Of a stretch of 64,000 nt of DNA, positions 24,479 through 33,781 are shown one piece after another. Both the position numbers and the translations under genes were made by a program. The notes beneath the pieces are model-generated. The model saw only the letters and a program-made list of their open reading frames with translations, did not search any database and had not been told where the DNA came from. Each line of letters begins with the position of its first letter. The first letter of the stretch is position 1. This stretch comes from Flavobacteriales bacterium (GTDB taxonomy: Bacteria > Bacteroidota > Bacteroidia > Flavobacteriales_F > PHOS-HE28): contig JADJCX010000019.1 in assembly GCA_016703005.1 (NCBI GenBank), positions 13,045-77,044 on the forward strand, written 5' to 3'.

Positions 24479-26036
24479 CCTGTTCCGCGAGGGACTGTAC
24501 AACAGCGAAGCCGTGCCGCCCGCTGAGGTATGGGAGCGTGTAGTGGCCCAGCGTAGCTGGGGGCATCGCCTGCTTGCCGGGCTGCAACGCCGTTGGGCGA
24601 TCAGCCTATTTGCGTTGCTGTTGGTGGGGACGCCACTGGCTTGGTATGGTGTGCGGAGCGATGCGGCACCCGTGGCCGCGACTTCGGCGAGCACCCCAGC
24701 CGCAACTCCGGAAGAACGATCGACCAGTCTCGCTGCGAAGCAAGGCGATGAGGACTTGGGGCCTAATGCAGGGGCGCAAACGCTGCCTGATTCATTGCAG
24801 GAAAGCAATGTCGTACACGCTGCTGAACACACTCAAGGGGCCGATGGGATCCCAGCGCCAAATGCTTCTTCCGTTCCGAAGCAACGATCCAACGTAGGGC
24901 CGCACTCATCCACATCCGACCAGGACAACGTGGCTATCGCTGGCGCAGGCGTCAACTCGCGCAAGACAGAAGAGCCCGAGCTTCTGACTTACGAACGTAG
25001 CGGAGACAAGGAACCCGGAGCGGGGTCAGTTGATGAGGCGGCGAAGACAGTCACCGCAACAAGTGCTTCTATCCGTCCGGTCGCGGAGGTTGACGCGTTG
25101 ACGGCACCGAGCGGGAGTGGGAAGCTCGTTGGATCCGGAACGGACGACTATTTCGACATGGAATTCCTACTGGCCCATCCGCACCGCATTGAGTACCCGC
25201 GCCGCCTGGACAGTATGTTGGTGAACGACCGTCCTGTGGAAGCGCCCTATGTCCTACCCAATGGCGCATGGTGGCTGGGAGTACAATTCGGCTGGAACGA
25301 ATGGAACGGCGGCTGGACTGGCGCCTCGCCGTTGGTGGATGAACTGAACCAAGCGGAGGAATGGCAGAGCGGCTGGCAAGCGGGTGTCGTTGGTGGTCGC
25401 ACATGGAAAAGCGGATTTAGCGTGTCGCTTGGGCTTGAAGTGGCGAATGCGAGAAGCAGATTCCTTTTCAATGGCGCGGGTAACAACGACAGCGACACTG
25501 GAGCGTATGAGTTTGTCCTCGACACGACTTGGCAGGTGAACGCCGTTGCGCCTGACTCCAGTTATGTGGTCTATACGTACAGCTTCGATCTGGTGGCGGT
25601 GCCTATCGGTGAACGCGGTGTGCGGTACAGCGCCAGCAACCGCTACACACTGTTGAACATCCCTTTGGAAATTGCATGGCAGAAGAACGTGAAGCGCTTC
25701 ACGTTTGCGCCGCGCCTGAGCCTGAACGCCGGGCTCTTCATCGGGCGCAATGGGACGACATTGGAGAACGGCAGCAACGTCGACACTGGCCCGACAACGA
25801 TACCCGCGAACGATCCGCGTGCTGATGATCGCTTCGGTATGCTCTTGAGCGGAAGTGCTGGAATGGATCTCGGCTATGCGATAACTGAACGAATACAACT
25901 GTTCGCGGGCCCTGGTTATTCCACGGTGCTTACCAGCTTCGGCGACAACGCATTGAGGCCGTCCATCAATGGATTCACTGTACGCGGACGATTGGTGTAC
26001 GAGTTCGGGATGATGCAGCGGAAAGCGAGACCGTGA
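24453..26036 (+). CDS. Anti-sigma-like membrane protein fused to outer-membrane beta-barrel-like domain
   Basis: 527 residues. The cytoplasmic N-terminus (IDDLFREGLYNSEAVPPAEV) resembles the short sigma-binding head found beside ECF sigma factors in Bacteroidota. One transmembrane helix follows (about 48-66). Then comes a long Ala/Ser/Thr/Glu-rich linker (about 70-230), and the last 270 residues have alternating aromatic strands (WWLGVQFGWNEWNGGW, YTLLNIPLEIAWQ, FAGPGYSTVLTSFGD) and a terminal YEFGMMQRK, like an outer-membrane beta-barrel. If so, the protein could bridge both membranes, relaying an envelope state to the sigma factor. The role is inferred from gene order. It overlaps the sigma gene by 26 bp. 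Confidence 0.8.
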   Translation: MKERHPIDDLFREGLYNSEAVPPAEVWERVVAQRSWGHRLLAGLQRRWAISLFALLLVGTPLAWYGVRSDAAPVAATSASTPAATPEERSTSLAAKQGDEDLGPNAGAQTLPDSLQESNVVHAAEHTQGADGIPAPNASSVPKQRSNVGPHSSTSDQDNVAIAGAGVNSRKTEEPELLTYERSGDKEPGAGSVDEAAKTVTATSASIRPVAEVDALTAPSGSGKLVGSGTDDYFDMEFLLAHPHRIEYPRRLDSMLVNDRPVEAPYVLPNGAWWLGVQFGWNEWNGGWTGASPLVDELNQAEEWQSGWQAGVVGGRTWKSGFSVSLGLEVANARSRFLFNGAGNNDSDTGAYEFVLDTTWQVNAVAPDSSYVVYTYSFDLVAVPIGERGVRYSASNRYTLLNIPLEIAWQKNVKRFTFAPRLSLNAGLFIGRNGTTLENGSNVDTGPTTIPANDPRADDRFGMLLSGSAGMDLGYAITERIQLFAGPGYSTVLTSFGDNALRPSINGFTVRGRLVYEFGMMQRKARP

Positions 26037-27223
26037 TACTTGAAATGACCATGGAACCAGTGACCAGAGCAATGGAGAAGGCGCTTCGATCAGCACTTAC
26101 AATAGGGGCGTTGGCCTTGGCGGCGGCATCAATGGCCCAGCCGCCATGTGGTGGGTTGATCCGCCCGGCGTTCACCTATATCCAAGCGAACCAAGAGGTG
26201 TACTTCATCGATTCATCCATTACCCACAACATATCCGTAGTGCGCTCTTGGGACATGGGTTATTTGGGTGGAACCATTGGCGACAGCACCGAATTCTTCC
26301 ACTACTTTCCCGACACGCTACCACACAACGTTTGCCTGACACTCACCGATACGGCCGCTGGTCAGTTCTGTCAAACCACGTACTGCCGGCAAGTACGCAG
26401 TGATATTGACGGCTACTGCACCGGTGTGGTGGACCCTTCATTCGTTGTTTCCGATGGCACGGTCAACGGCGCCGAATTCACCAGCACATCTACCATTCTC
26501 ACACCTGCAGAGTCGTATTGGGAATTGGGCGACGGTACGACCGATACCAGTGCATATGCCAGCCATACGTACTTGTGGCCGGGCAAGCATTATGTGGCAC
26601 TGAACCATGTGGCGTATGACCAGCAGAGCCAATCGTATTGCCGTAGCAGCGCTGAACGGTGGGTTGCGGTGGATGGCAATGGCGCCACCTGCAATCAACA
26701 ACTCTTCGCCAATTTTTCTTCCTCTGGTAATGGGTCCGGCTTTTGGACATTCAACGCGGAAACCGTTACCGCTCTGGCGCAGGTGGGACTTGAGGTGTGG
26801 TCCTTTGGCGACGGCTCCATCAGTATCGGGCCGATCGCTTTGCACCAATACATCGATGGCCTGTCATCGCACCAAGTGTGCATGTTGACCGCTGCCGTTG
26901 ATGGCTTGCAGGACACGTGTTATGCATACGTGTGTCACACGGTATCGGAGGCGCTGGTGGGATTGGAGGAGGTTCGTCCCGATGAGGGACTCGTTGTATG
27001 GCCAACGCCGTTCACTGACGGGCTCACGATCTCTTTGGGGCCGACGGCACGCAGTACCCGGATCCAATTGGTCGATGCGCTAGGCCGCGTTGTGCAACAA
27101 ACGCAAGCCACTACCGACCTGTTTCAATGGTCGTTGCCAACGGTACCATCCGGTGTATATGTCTTGCGCGTCGAACAGAATGGCGCAGTGCGCTCGATCG
27201 TCACCGTGCGCGAAGGGCACTAA
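26033..27223 (+). CDS. T9SS secreted protein with PKD-like domains
   Basis: 396 residues. A signal peptide with MEKALRSALTIGALALAAAS ends at SMAQ; the GTG at 26033 overlaps the previous stop (GTGA), and ATGs at 26045 and 26051 are alternatives. Two or three PKD-like segments are seen: SYWELGDGTTDTSAYASHTY and LEVWSFGDGSISIGP with the W-x-x-G-D-G core. Six or more Cys suggest disulfides. The C-terminus (VVWPTPFTDGLTISLG, then VPSGVYVLRVEQNGAV) is a T9SS type A domain. It is probably controlled with the sigma factor operon. Confidence 0.85.
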   Translation: MILEMTMEPVTRAMEKALRSALTIGALALAAASMAQPPCGGLIRPAFTYIQANQEVYFIDSSITHNISVVRSWDMGYLGGTIGDSTEFFHYFPDTLPHNVCLTLTDTAAGQFCQTTYCRQVRSDIDGYCTGVVDPSFVVSDGTVNGAEFTSTSTILTPAESYWELGDGTTDTSAYASHTYLWPGKHYVALNHVAYDQQSQSYCRSSAERWVAVDGNGATCNQQLFANFSSSGNGSGFWTFNAETVTALAQVGLEVWSFGDGSISIGPIALHQYIDGLSSHQVCMLTAAVDGLQDTCYAYVCHTVSEALVGLEEVRPDEGLVVWPTPFTDGLTISLGPTARSTRIQLVDALGRVVQQTQATTDLFQWSLPTVPSGVYVLRVEQNGAVRSIVTVREGH

Positions 27224-29469
27224 GGCGCTGCGTCGTAGATGTATCGATAGCCGGGGGTGCCTTTCAGCGTGCCTATCTCCTCAACGGTGCCCTGCCGTAC
27301 CGTTACGTTCAATGCGGGGATGCCTTTCGAAAGCAGATATTTCACCACGCCATCCTGCCGCGCGCGCTCCATCGCGGTACACTGCATCTTCACCACATCG
27401 TTCCCCAGCAGTACAAGGCTTCGTTCGGTCTCGGAAAGCCCTTTGGTTGATGGTGTTCGTTCATTGAGGAAGCGTACGAACGAACTGTCGCTCGATGATG
27501 TGTTCTCCACCTGAAGACTGTCCAGAGCAGTGCGCGGACCGGCGTCGCCGAACAACATCCGGGCTTTGGAATTGAACAGTGCGATGCGCTGCATTTCAGT
27601 TCGTTCGTCCACGAGCGGCACCAATGCAACGCCGATCTCGGGTTTCGCTTGCAGCACTTGTGCAAGTTGATCGAGCGACCGGCGCTGCGACTTGTCCGGG
27701 GACACCTGCATGTGGGTGAACCGCACGGACTCCAGTTCCGCCGGGTCCACACCATCGACAGCTCGCGCCACCAGGTTCACGGGTGCGCTGACGGCTTTCG
27801 TCAGCAGGTTCTTCAGCACCTTCCAGATGATGGGCCAAGGCTTGAATTCCGGGTCGTTGATATCGCCACTTACGGGCAGGTCAAGCGCGATCACACCGTG
27901 CCGATCTTTCAGCAGGCTCACGCCCAACCGCAACGGCAGCACGGTAATGTCGGCGGCGTGCTCCTCCACCTTCTTGCCCACCCTCATCCGGTCGATGCGG
28001 ATATCATTCTTCGAATCGATGTGCCCGGCGTGTACCACGGTCGTGCCGGTGTACGCAAGCACGCCATCCTCGACCGGGTGCGCGGCGTACCACTGCATGT
28101 ACGGGTCGAGATCACGCACCACCAATTGCTCTACGCCCAGTTGTGCCGTGAATTCTTTGAAGGTCTTCGGGTCGATACTGAGCGCGCCGTCGAATCGCCC
28201 CAAGCCGTTGAGCAACGCAGAGCAAGTGAGTTTTGCTGCGCTGTCGGCGGTATTCACCCGCGTGCTGAGAATGTCGAGTTCCGTGATCGTATAGTGGAAC
28301 GGCTGCCCCGGCGTGTGATCGGTGAAGTCCACGGCGCCGCCAACGAAGCTCAGACTGTCGGCAGTGTATTCGTTAGCGATGAATTCTTTCGCGAGCATAC
28401 TGATGTAATCGGCCAGCAGCACGAACACGTTGCTCTCGCTTGCCACCGCTGCGGTACTGTCGGCCCCCAGATCGGTCGAGGACGCTTTCATCGATCGGCT
28501 CCAATTATCGGTGCTGTCCTTGAACATCTCGTACCGCGCATAAGCGCCCTCGATCGCCACGGTGCGCAACTCGAAGCGGCTGTCGCGTGCGGTCAAGGTG
28601 TCCAGCACGACGCGGGTGTTCTTGAGACCCACCAAGCGTTGGGCGTTCAGGTCCTTGAGCTCCAGATCGTGCAACCCGAGAATGGCGCGCAGGGCGAGTG
28701 CGCTGGTATCGCTCCAACTATCGGACAGGTCAAGGTCCAGATCAACGGTGCCGACCAGTTCGCTGCAATCCATGAGGTCCTGCACATAGGGGAGTGTGGG
28801 CGCTAGTGACACGGCCTTCAACACCGCATCGATGCCATAACGCTCCTGCTCGGTATCGATGGTGAACGCGCCGTCCACCGTGCCGCCGGTGCTCAACCGA
28901 AAACCGAGGTCGAATTCCATACGCGCGCTGCCGGAACTGATGCGGCTGCACAGCACATTCAGGGCTTGCGCGCTAACAGGTGCCTTCAGCAGATCGCTAT
29001 CATAGTCCACCTGGCCGTTGGTCACCTGCATATCCTCCAGATCGAAGCGAGTGACCGAGGTATCGATCGGGCCAGGCTGCTCATCTCCACCGAGTTCGAT
29101 CAAGTCGGAGAAGTTGAACCGGGCACCCTACTGCGAAACACGCACATACGGCGACCTCAATTCGACCGCATGGAAACGCCAGTGATCGCGGTTCCACCAG
29201 GCCCACATATCCCACTTCACCGATGCCTTTTCCCACGAGATGAAGCGCATATCGCCGTTCCGCTCCGAGCACGAGAGGTCGGTGATCCCGAATGTTCCGG
29301 TGAAGGGGTTCAGGATGATCCGGCCAATAGTGACCCGCCGTGCTATCCACTCTTCACTGTGGTCTTCGATATACCGTTTCAAGAGGTACGGGGCGAAGAA
29401 GGCCACCAGCAATAGCGCTACAGCCAGAACTGGCAGGCCAATAAGGATGAGGCGGCGCAGACGGCGCAT
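27220..29469 (-). pseudogene. AsmA/DUF748-like envelope protein split by an in-frame TAG
   Basis: A single reading frame of about 749 codons is interrupted only by a TAG at 29128-29130. The 5' part (113 codons) has an N-terminal transmembrane helix (LILIGLPVLAVALLLVAFFA) and ends SPYVRVSQ; the same frame resumes GARFNFSDLIELGG and continues to the end. The downstream part matches DUF748/AsmA-like proteins, inner-membrane-anchored proteins with long periplasmic beta-grooves thought to move lipids: VDFDFS-like strands, LPLRLGVSLLKDRHGVIALD and SGDINDPEFKPWPIIWKVLKN. DUF748 proteins end in an OmpA-like segment; here VQVSPDKSQRRSLDQLAQVL is comparable. The break could be a true nonsense mutation or a base-call error. 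Confidence 0.8.
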
Positions 29470-29540
29470 GGCGAGGGGGGGGGCGAAAGGTATCGGGTGG
29501 GCAGGAGCAAGCCCTGACCTCTGCCAGTGTGCGGCGATCC

Positions 29541-29549
29541 TATCTTTCG
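29541..29549 (+). promoter_or_regulatory. Putative -7 element TATCTTTCG before the stress-protein gene
   Basis: TATCTTTCG lies 41 bp before the ATG at 29590. It fits the local TAnnTTnG pattern with one extra base. Confidence 0.35.
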
Positions 29550-29589
29550 GCCCCGGAATTCGGGACCACCCAAAGAACTACGAAGAGAC

Positions 29590-30432
29590 ATGAGCGCGAA
29601 AACGAAGCGGATATTGGTTCCCACGGATTTCACGAAAGTCGCCGATTGTGCCATCGGCCATGCCATGAAACTAGCCGAGCGGATCGGTGCTGAAGTGAGA
29701 TTGTTGCACGTTGTGCCCAAGCCGGCCGAAGCGGAGGAGGCCCGCAAAAAGCTGGCGATAGAGAGCGAGCGAGCGAAGAAGTTGAACCCTGCGGTGAACG
29801 TTGAGGGACTGGTCCGCATCGGCAGCATCTTCGATGATATCGGCGATGCAGCGGCCGAGATCGATGCCGTCCTCATCATCATGGGTACGCATGGGCTGCG
29901 CGGCATGCAGTTCATTACCGGCAGCAGGGCGCTGCGGGTTATCTCCAGCAGTAAAATACCCTTCATCGTTGTGCAAGAACGCATGATCAAAAGCGATGGG
30001 TACCGTGATATCGTGGTGCCATTGGACCTTGAGAAGGAGACCCGCCAGAAGCTGACGTTGGTGGCCGACATGGCCAAATACTTCCAGAGCAAGGTGCACT
30101 TGATAACGCCCAAGGATGATGATGAGTTCTTGCACAACCAGCTGGTGCGGAACATCAACTTCAGCAAGCAGTACCTCAGCGAACGCGGCATCGAGCACGA
30201 TGCGGTGATCGCCGAAGAGGACAGCTCGGATTTTGTGAAGGGAGTGATCAAGTACGCTGTGAAAGTCGATGCTGACCTGATCGCCATCATGAACCTCGCC
30301 CAAGAGAACATCTTCGGCGTGCTCGGTGTGCCGAACGAGCAGGAGATCATCACCAACGAACCGATGATCCCGGTCATGTGCGTGAACCCGGTGAGCACCA
30401 CCGTGGCCGGTGTGCCGGTCATGTTCCAGTAA
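29590..30432 (+). CDS. Tandem universal stress protein
   Basis: 280 residues, two UspA-like domains. The first has TKRILVPTDFTKVADCAIGH, ends near 140 and contains IIMGTHGLRGMQFITGSRAL, the ATP-binding GxxG loop region. The second begins GYRDIVVPLDLEKETRQKL and is more diverged. The ATG at 29590 (MSAKTKRILVPTDF) is preferred over the longer open frame. Usp proteins respond to starvation and stress; the role here is not known. It stands alone between divergent or convergent neighbours. Confidence 0.92.
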   Translation: MSAKTKRILVPTDFTKVADCAIGHAMKLAERIGAEVRLLHVVPKPAEAEEARKKLAIESERAKKLNPAVNVEGLVRIGSIFDDIGDAAAEIDAVLIIMGTHGLRGMQFITGSRALRVISSSKIPFIVVQERMIKSDGYRDIVVPLDLEKETRQKLTLVADMAKYFQSKVHLITPKDDDEFLHNQLVRNINFSKQYLSERGIEHDAVIAEEDSSDFVKGVIKYAVKVDADLIAIMNLAQENIFGVLGVPNEQEIITNEPMIPVMCVNPVSTTVAGVPVMFQ

Positions 30433-30487
30433 CGCGGAGCGTTGAGAGGGATGTAGCGGATGGGTCCTTCGCCCACGGCGGGCGGGA

Positions 30488-32281
30488 CTACGCTGCTCTT
30501 ACGCCGATCACCAGGATATCGTCCACTTGTTCGTGGGCGCCCTTCCATTCATTCAGTGCCTCCACGAGCATTCCTTTCTGTCGTTCCATTGGCCGGTCGC
30601 TGATACTGAGCAACAGCTCCCGGAAGCGTCGGTACAGGAACTTCTTCCCCTTTGGTCCGCCGAACTGGTCGGGATAGCCATCGCTGAAGATGTACAACAC
30701 GTCACCACGCTGAAGTCGAATGCGGTGATCTGTGAAAGTCTTTCCCTCCAGTTCGAACCCGCCGATGGGGATCTTGTCAGGTGAGTACTCCAGCAAGTCC
30801 CCGTTGCGTACGATGTACAATGGGCAGTTGGCCCCGGCGTACTCAAGTACCATGCGCGCGGGATCATACGCGCAAAGGGCCATGTCCATGCCATCGCGAA
30901 CGATCTGTTGATCGCGGTCCTTGTGCAACGAGTCGAAGGCTATGCGGTTCAAGTCCTTCAGCACCTCGCTCGGGCGCACATTGCCATGCTCTTTGATGGC
31001 TTGGTTCAATCCGTTGTGGCCCACCAAGCTCATGAATGCGCCCGGCACCCCGTGGCCGGTGCAATCCACCGCAGCGAACACCACTTTCTCATCCACCTTG
31101 TCGAACCAGTAGAAGTCACCGCTGACAATATCCTTGGGACGGTACAGTACGAAGCTCTCGGGCACCAGCTCGCGGATCCGCTTGTCAGGCGGAAGAATGG
31201 ATTCCTGCAATCGCTTTGCATAGCGGATGCTGTCCGTAACATTCTTGTACAGCTCCACCACCTTGCGGCTTTGCCGTTCCACTTCGTCTTTCTGGCGCAC
31301 GACTTCCTCAGTGCGCTCCTTCACTTTGTGCTCCAGTGTTCGCTCGCGTTGACCGAGTTCATCGCGCATCTTCAAGAGCGCGTGTCCCAGCACGTCGTCC
31401 TCGCTCAAGGGGTCGTATGCAGCGCCGAAGTTTCCGGCCGCAACGGCGTGACTGAAATCGGTGGTACGTCGCAAGCCGTCGATCAAGCCCATGAGGGCGT
31501 GCGTCATTTCGCCGATCTCATCGTTGCGGGCCTGCATGCGCGTTCGGGGGAACACACCCCGGCCCAAGGCGAGCAACACAGCACGCAGTTTCAGTACGGG
31601 CCGCACGATACCCCGCACGATGAAGAATGCCACGAAGGTGCCCACGGCCACCAACCCCATGCCCAAGTACAGGACGAAGAACTTCAGATCATCGAAGCTC
31701 CTGAGCATGCTGTTGCTCAACTCAGCACGCTGCGATTCCTGCCGGTCCAACAGATCGTCAAGGTGCCGCTGTACCTCGTTGAACTGTTCATCCAGTGGTC
31801 CGCCTTCCTCCGCCATATCGTTCCGTTCTAGGAACACGAGCGCGTCCTGGTAGCTCTCCATGCTCGGGAGCATCTCTTTTATCCGGTCGTGCATGGCGAA
31901 GAGCTTGCCCATTTCCGATGTGGTCGAGTTGAGCATTGCGACCTCATCGGGACTCCAGTTCGCGCTCAACGTATCGAGCCGGTCGAGCAGCGAAGGCAAC
32001 TCTTGGGTGGTCAGCGTGATCAGCGCTGTCTTCTCAGGCGCCTCGGCCTTGCTTTCCACCAAGGCCCAGTGTTTCACAAGCATGTGCGCGTTCACCAAGA
32101 CGTTGCGCAAATGCACCAAGGCATCCACCGAAGGGGTGTACACCACTTCGATGCGCTCGTTGATCGTTCGACTGCGGTCCAGCGCCCGGTTCGTGATGAT
32201 CACCACGACCAACGCGAAAAAAATGAACAGGCCGAAGCCCATTCCGATGCGTTTTCCAATGGTGAGCCGGGGCATGCGCAT
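30488..32281 (-). CDS. Membrane sensor with HAMP domain and PP2C-type serine phosphatase
   Basis: 597 residues. An N-terminal helix (FGLFIFFALVVVIITN) and a second one near 205 (FFVLYLGMGLVAVGTFVAFF) flank a periplasmic helical sensor. A HAMP domain follows (about 225-275), then a coiled coil (about 320-350). The C-terminal 230 residues are an RsbU/SpoIIE-type PP2C phosphatase: RYAKRLQESILPP, DIVSGDFYWFD, AAVDCTGHGVPGAFMSLVGH and LQRGDVLYIFSDGYPDQFGG, with the metal-binding Asp residues. It would dephosphorylate an anti-sigma-antagonist-like partner, not encoded nearby. It is the last gene of the YfiR-TPR-PP2C operon, 3 bp after the TPR gene. Confidence 0.92.
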   Translation of the reverse strand: MRMPRLTIGKRIGMGFGLFIFFALVVVIITNRALDRSRTINERIEVVYTPSVDALVHLRNVLVNAHMLVKHWALVESKAEAPEKTALITLTTQELPSLLDRLDTLSANWSPDEVAMLNSTTSEMGKLFAMHDRIKEMLPSMESYQDALVFLERNDMAEEGGPLDEQFNEVQRHLDDLLDRQESQRAELSNSMLRSFDDLKFFVLYLGMGLVAVGTFVAFFIVRGIVRPVLKLRAVLLALGRGVFPRTRMQARNDEIGEMTHALMGLIDGLRRTTDFSHAVAAGNFGAAYDPLSEDDVLGHALLKMRDELGQRERTLEHKVKERTEEVVRQKDEVERQSRKVVELYKNVTDSIRYAKRLQESILPPDKRIRELVPESFVLYRPKDIVSGDFYWFDKVDEKVVFAAVDCTGHGVPGAFMSLVGHNGLNQAIKEHGNVRPSEVLKDLNRIAFDSLHKDRDQQIVRDGMDMALCAYDPARMVLEYAGANCPLYIVRNGDLLEYSPDKIPIGGFELEGKTFTDHRIRLQRGDVLYIFSDGYPDQFGGPKGKKFLYRRFRELLLSISDRPMERQKGMLVEALNEWKGAHEQVDDILVIGVRAA

Positions 32282-32284
32282 GGC

Positions 32285-33178
32285 TCAATCCTTCGGCCCT
32301 TCCTGTTTTATGCGCTCATACAGCACGCGATAGTGCTCGGCTTTGTCGAGGTCCTGCAAGCTGTAGTGTATGCCCTCGAGGCCCTGGAGGGTTTCGGGCC
32401 GCCCGCCGCGCATTTCATGCGCTTTGAGCATGTAGGGCAATGCTGACCGGAAATACTCCTTGCTCACCCGTTGTATGTCCTCGAGCTGTGGAATGCTGTT
32501 GTCGGGGCTGATCTGTTGGATGCGATACACTCCCATGTTGTAGTACAGCGTGGCTAGGTTGTAGGTGGCCCCGTAATTCGCGGAGTCGATCGCGAGCACT
32601 TGCTCGTAGGTGCGTATGGCGCGGTCGTACCAAATGGTGCTGTCCCGTGATTGATTGTAGCGTTTGGTATAGAGCGTACCGAGGGCGTTCAGGAATTCGA
32701 CGTCGCGGGCGTTCATATCGTGTTTCAGCCCCATTCGCGCCACTGCCTGCTTGTACTCTTCATAGCGTTCCAGAGCCGCCACGTCGTTCATGTTGTTCAG
32801 CGCACGCACGGCATCGTTGTACATCGTTTTCGAGAGGTAGTCGTACGCTTGGGTCGCGTTTTCGCGGTACAATCCCGCACTGTCCAGTCGGGCACATTCG
32901 TACAGGCTGTGCAGGGCCGTGTTGCGCAGACCGATCCCTTCAGGCGCATCAGCACCGGCTTTGTACAGGTCCTTGTAGACGAAGCCGCGCAACAACCAAG
33001 CTTCCGGGTCGCGCACAAAGCCATCTTGCTGCACCACATCGTCTATGATCGCACGCGCCTTCGACAGGTCGCCTTCCTGATAGACCCGCAACGCCTCGGC
33101 AAAACGATCGGCGCCTTGTGCCCTTGAGAGCGTCGGAACCAATAGGCCCAAGACCACTATGGAGAGTACGCGCATCAT
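32285..33178 (-). CDS. Secreted TPR-repeat protein
   Basis: 297 residues with a signal peptide (VLSIVVLGLLVPTLSRAQ). Helical repeats follow: ADRFAEALRVYQEGDLSKAR, EAWLLRGFVYKDLYKAG, TIWYDRAIRTYEQVLAIDSA and NYGATYNLATLYYNMGVYRI, the tetratricopeptide pattern. It is periplasmic or extracytoplasmic and probably scaffolds proteins. It overlaps the yfiR-like gene by 4 bp and precedes the phosphatase by 3 bp, so all three are one unit. Confidence 0.88.
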   Translation of the reverse strand: MMRVLSIVVLGLLVPTLSRAQGADRFAEALRVYQEGDLSKARAIIDDVVQQDGFVRDPEAWLLRGFVYKDLYKAGADAPEGIGLRNTALHSLYECARLDSAGLYRENATQAYDYLSKTMYNDAVRALNNMNDVAALERYEEYKQAVARMGLKHDMNARDVEFLNALGTLYTKRYNQSRDSTIWYDRAIRTYEQVLAIDSANYGATYNLATLYYNMGVYRIQQISPDNSIPQLEDIQRVSKEYFRSALPYMLKAHEMRGGRPETLQGLEGIHYSLQDLDKAEHYRVLYERIKQEGPKD

Positions 33179-33684
33179 TCCAGCACGTTATGGGCAAGTT
33201 GTTTCAACGTGGCTCCGACTTCCAAGCGGTGCTTCTTCGCTTCGGCCAGGCCGAGTTCGAATTTCAGCGTGTTGTCCACGACCGTGAAGTTCACGATGGA
33301 GCCGTCTTCCAACGCATCCGGGTACTCGGTGATCAGCAATGTGGACTGACTGGCGAGCCGCTTGTAGATCGATGGTAGAAGCGTGAGGTTGTCCTTGCCG
33401 ACGAACAGGATGTGGCATTTCTCGTCGGACAGGTCCAGCAGTTTCCGCACTTCCACCTGCTGCTTGCCGATGGTCTTGGTGGCGTATTTCTTGATCAGCT
33501 CTTGGTACAGGTTCGAACCGCCGATGATGCCGATGATGAAGTTATTGCTGCGCATGGCCGGGTCCTTCCACTCAACGAGCTTCGCGATGTTGTAGATGTA
33601 GCTGGCCTGCACGATCGCCGTGGTATCCTTCTCCGGTTCGCGCTGCAGACCCGTTGAGCACAACAACAGTGGCAACGCCAACAT
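33175..33684 (-). CDS. YfiR-like (DUF4154) periplasmic protein
   Basis: 169 residues. Start at the ATG at 33684 gives MLALPLLLCSTGLQREPEKD, a signal sequence with a Cys near the cleavage site (perhaps a lipoprotein). The YfiR pattern follows: ASYIYNIAKLVEWKDP, FIIGIIGGSNLYQELIKKYA, CHILFVGKDNLTLLPS, LLITEYPDALEDGSIVNF and LEVGATLKQLAHNVL. In Pseudomonas YfiR holds the cyclase YfiN inactive from the periplasm. Here its partners are a TPR protein and a HAMP-PP2C phosphatase, so it probably controls that phosphatase. The frame extends upstream to 33900 but without a better start. Confidence 0.85.
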   Translation of the reverse strand: MLALPLLLCSTGLQREPEKDTTAIVQASYIYNIAKLVEWKDPAMRSNNFIIGIIGGSNLYQELIKKYATKTIGKQQVEVRKLLDLSDEKCHILFVGKDNLTLLPSIYKRLASQSTLLITEYPDALEDGSIVNFTVVDNTLKFELGLAEAKKHRLEVGATLKQLAHNVLE

Positions 33685-33725
33685 GAACACGCGCAATTGC
33701 CGCCCGGCTGCGGAAGGACGCGGAC

Positions 33726-33733
33726 TACATTCG
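33726..33733 (+). promoter_or_regulatory. Putative -7 element TACATTCG for the M28 peptidase gene
   Basis: TACATTCG lies 49 bp before the ATG at 33782. No -33 TTG at the usual distance. Confidence 0.4.
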
Positions 33734-33781
33734 GCCCCAACGCTTGGTTCCGACGAGACAACGCAACGCTTACCGGTGAAC

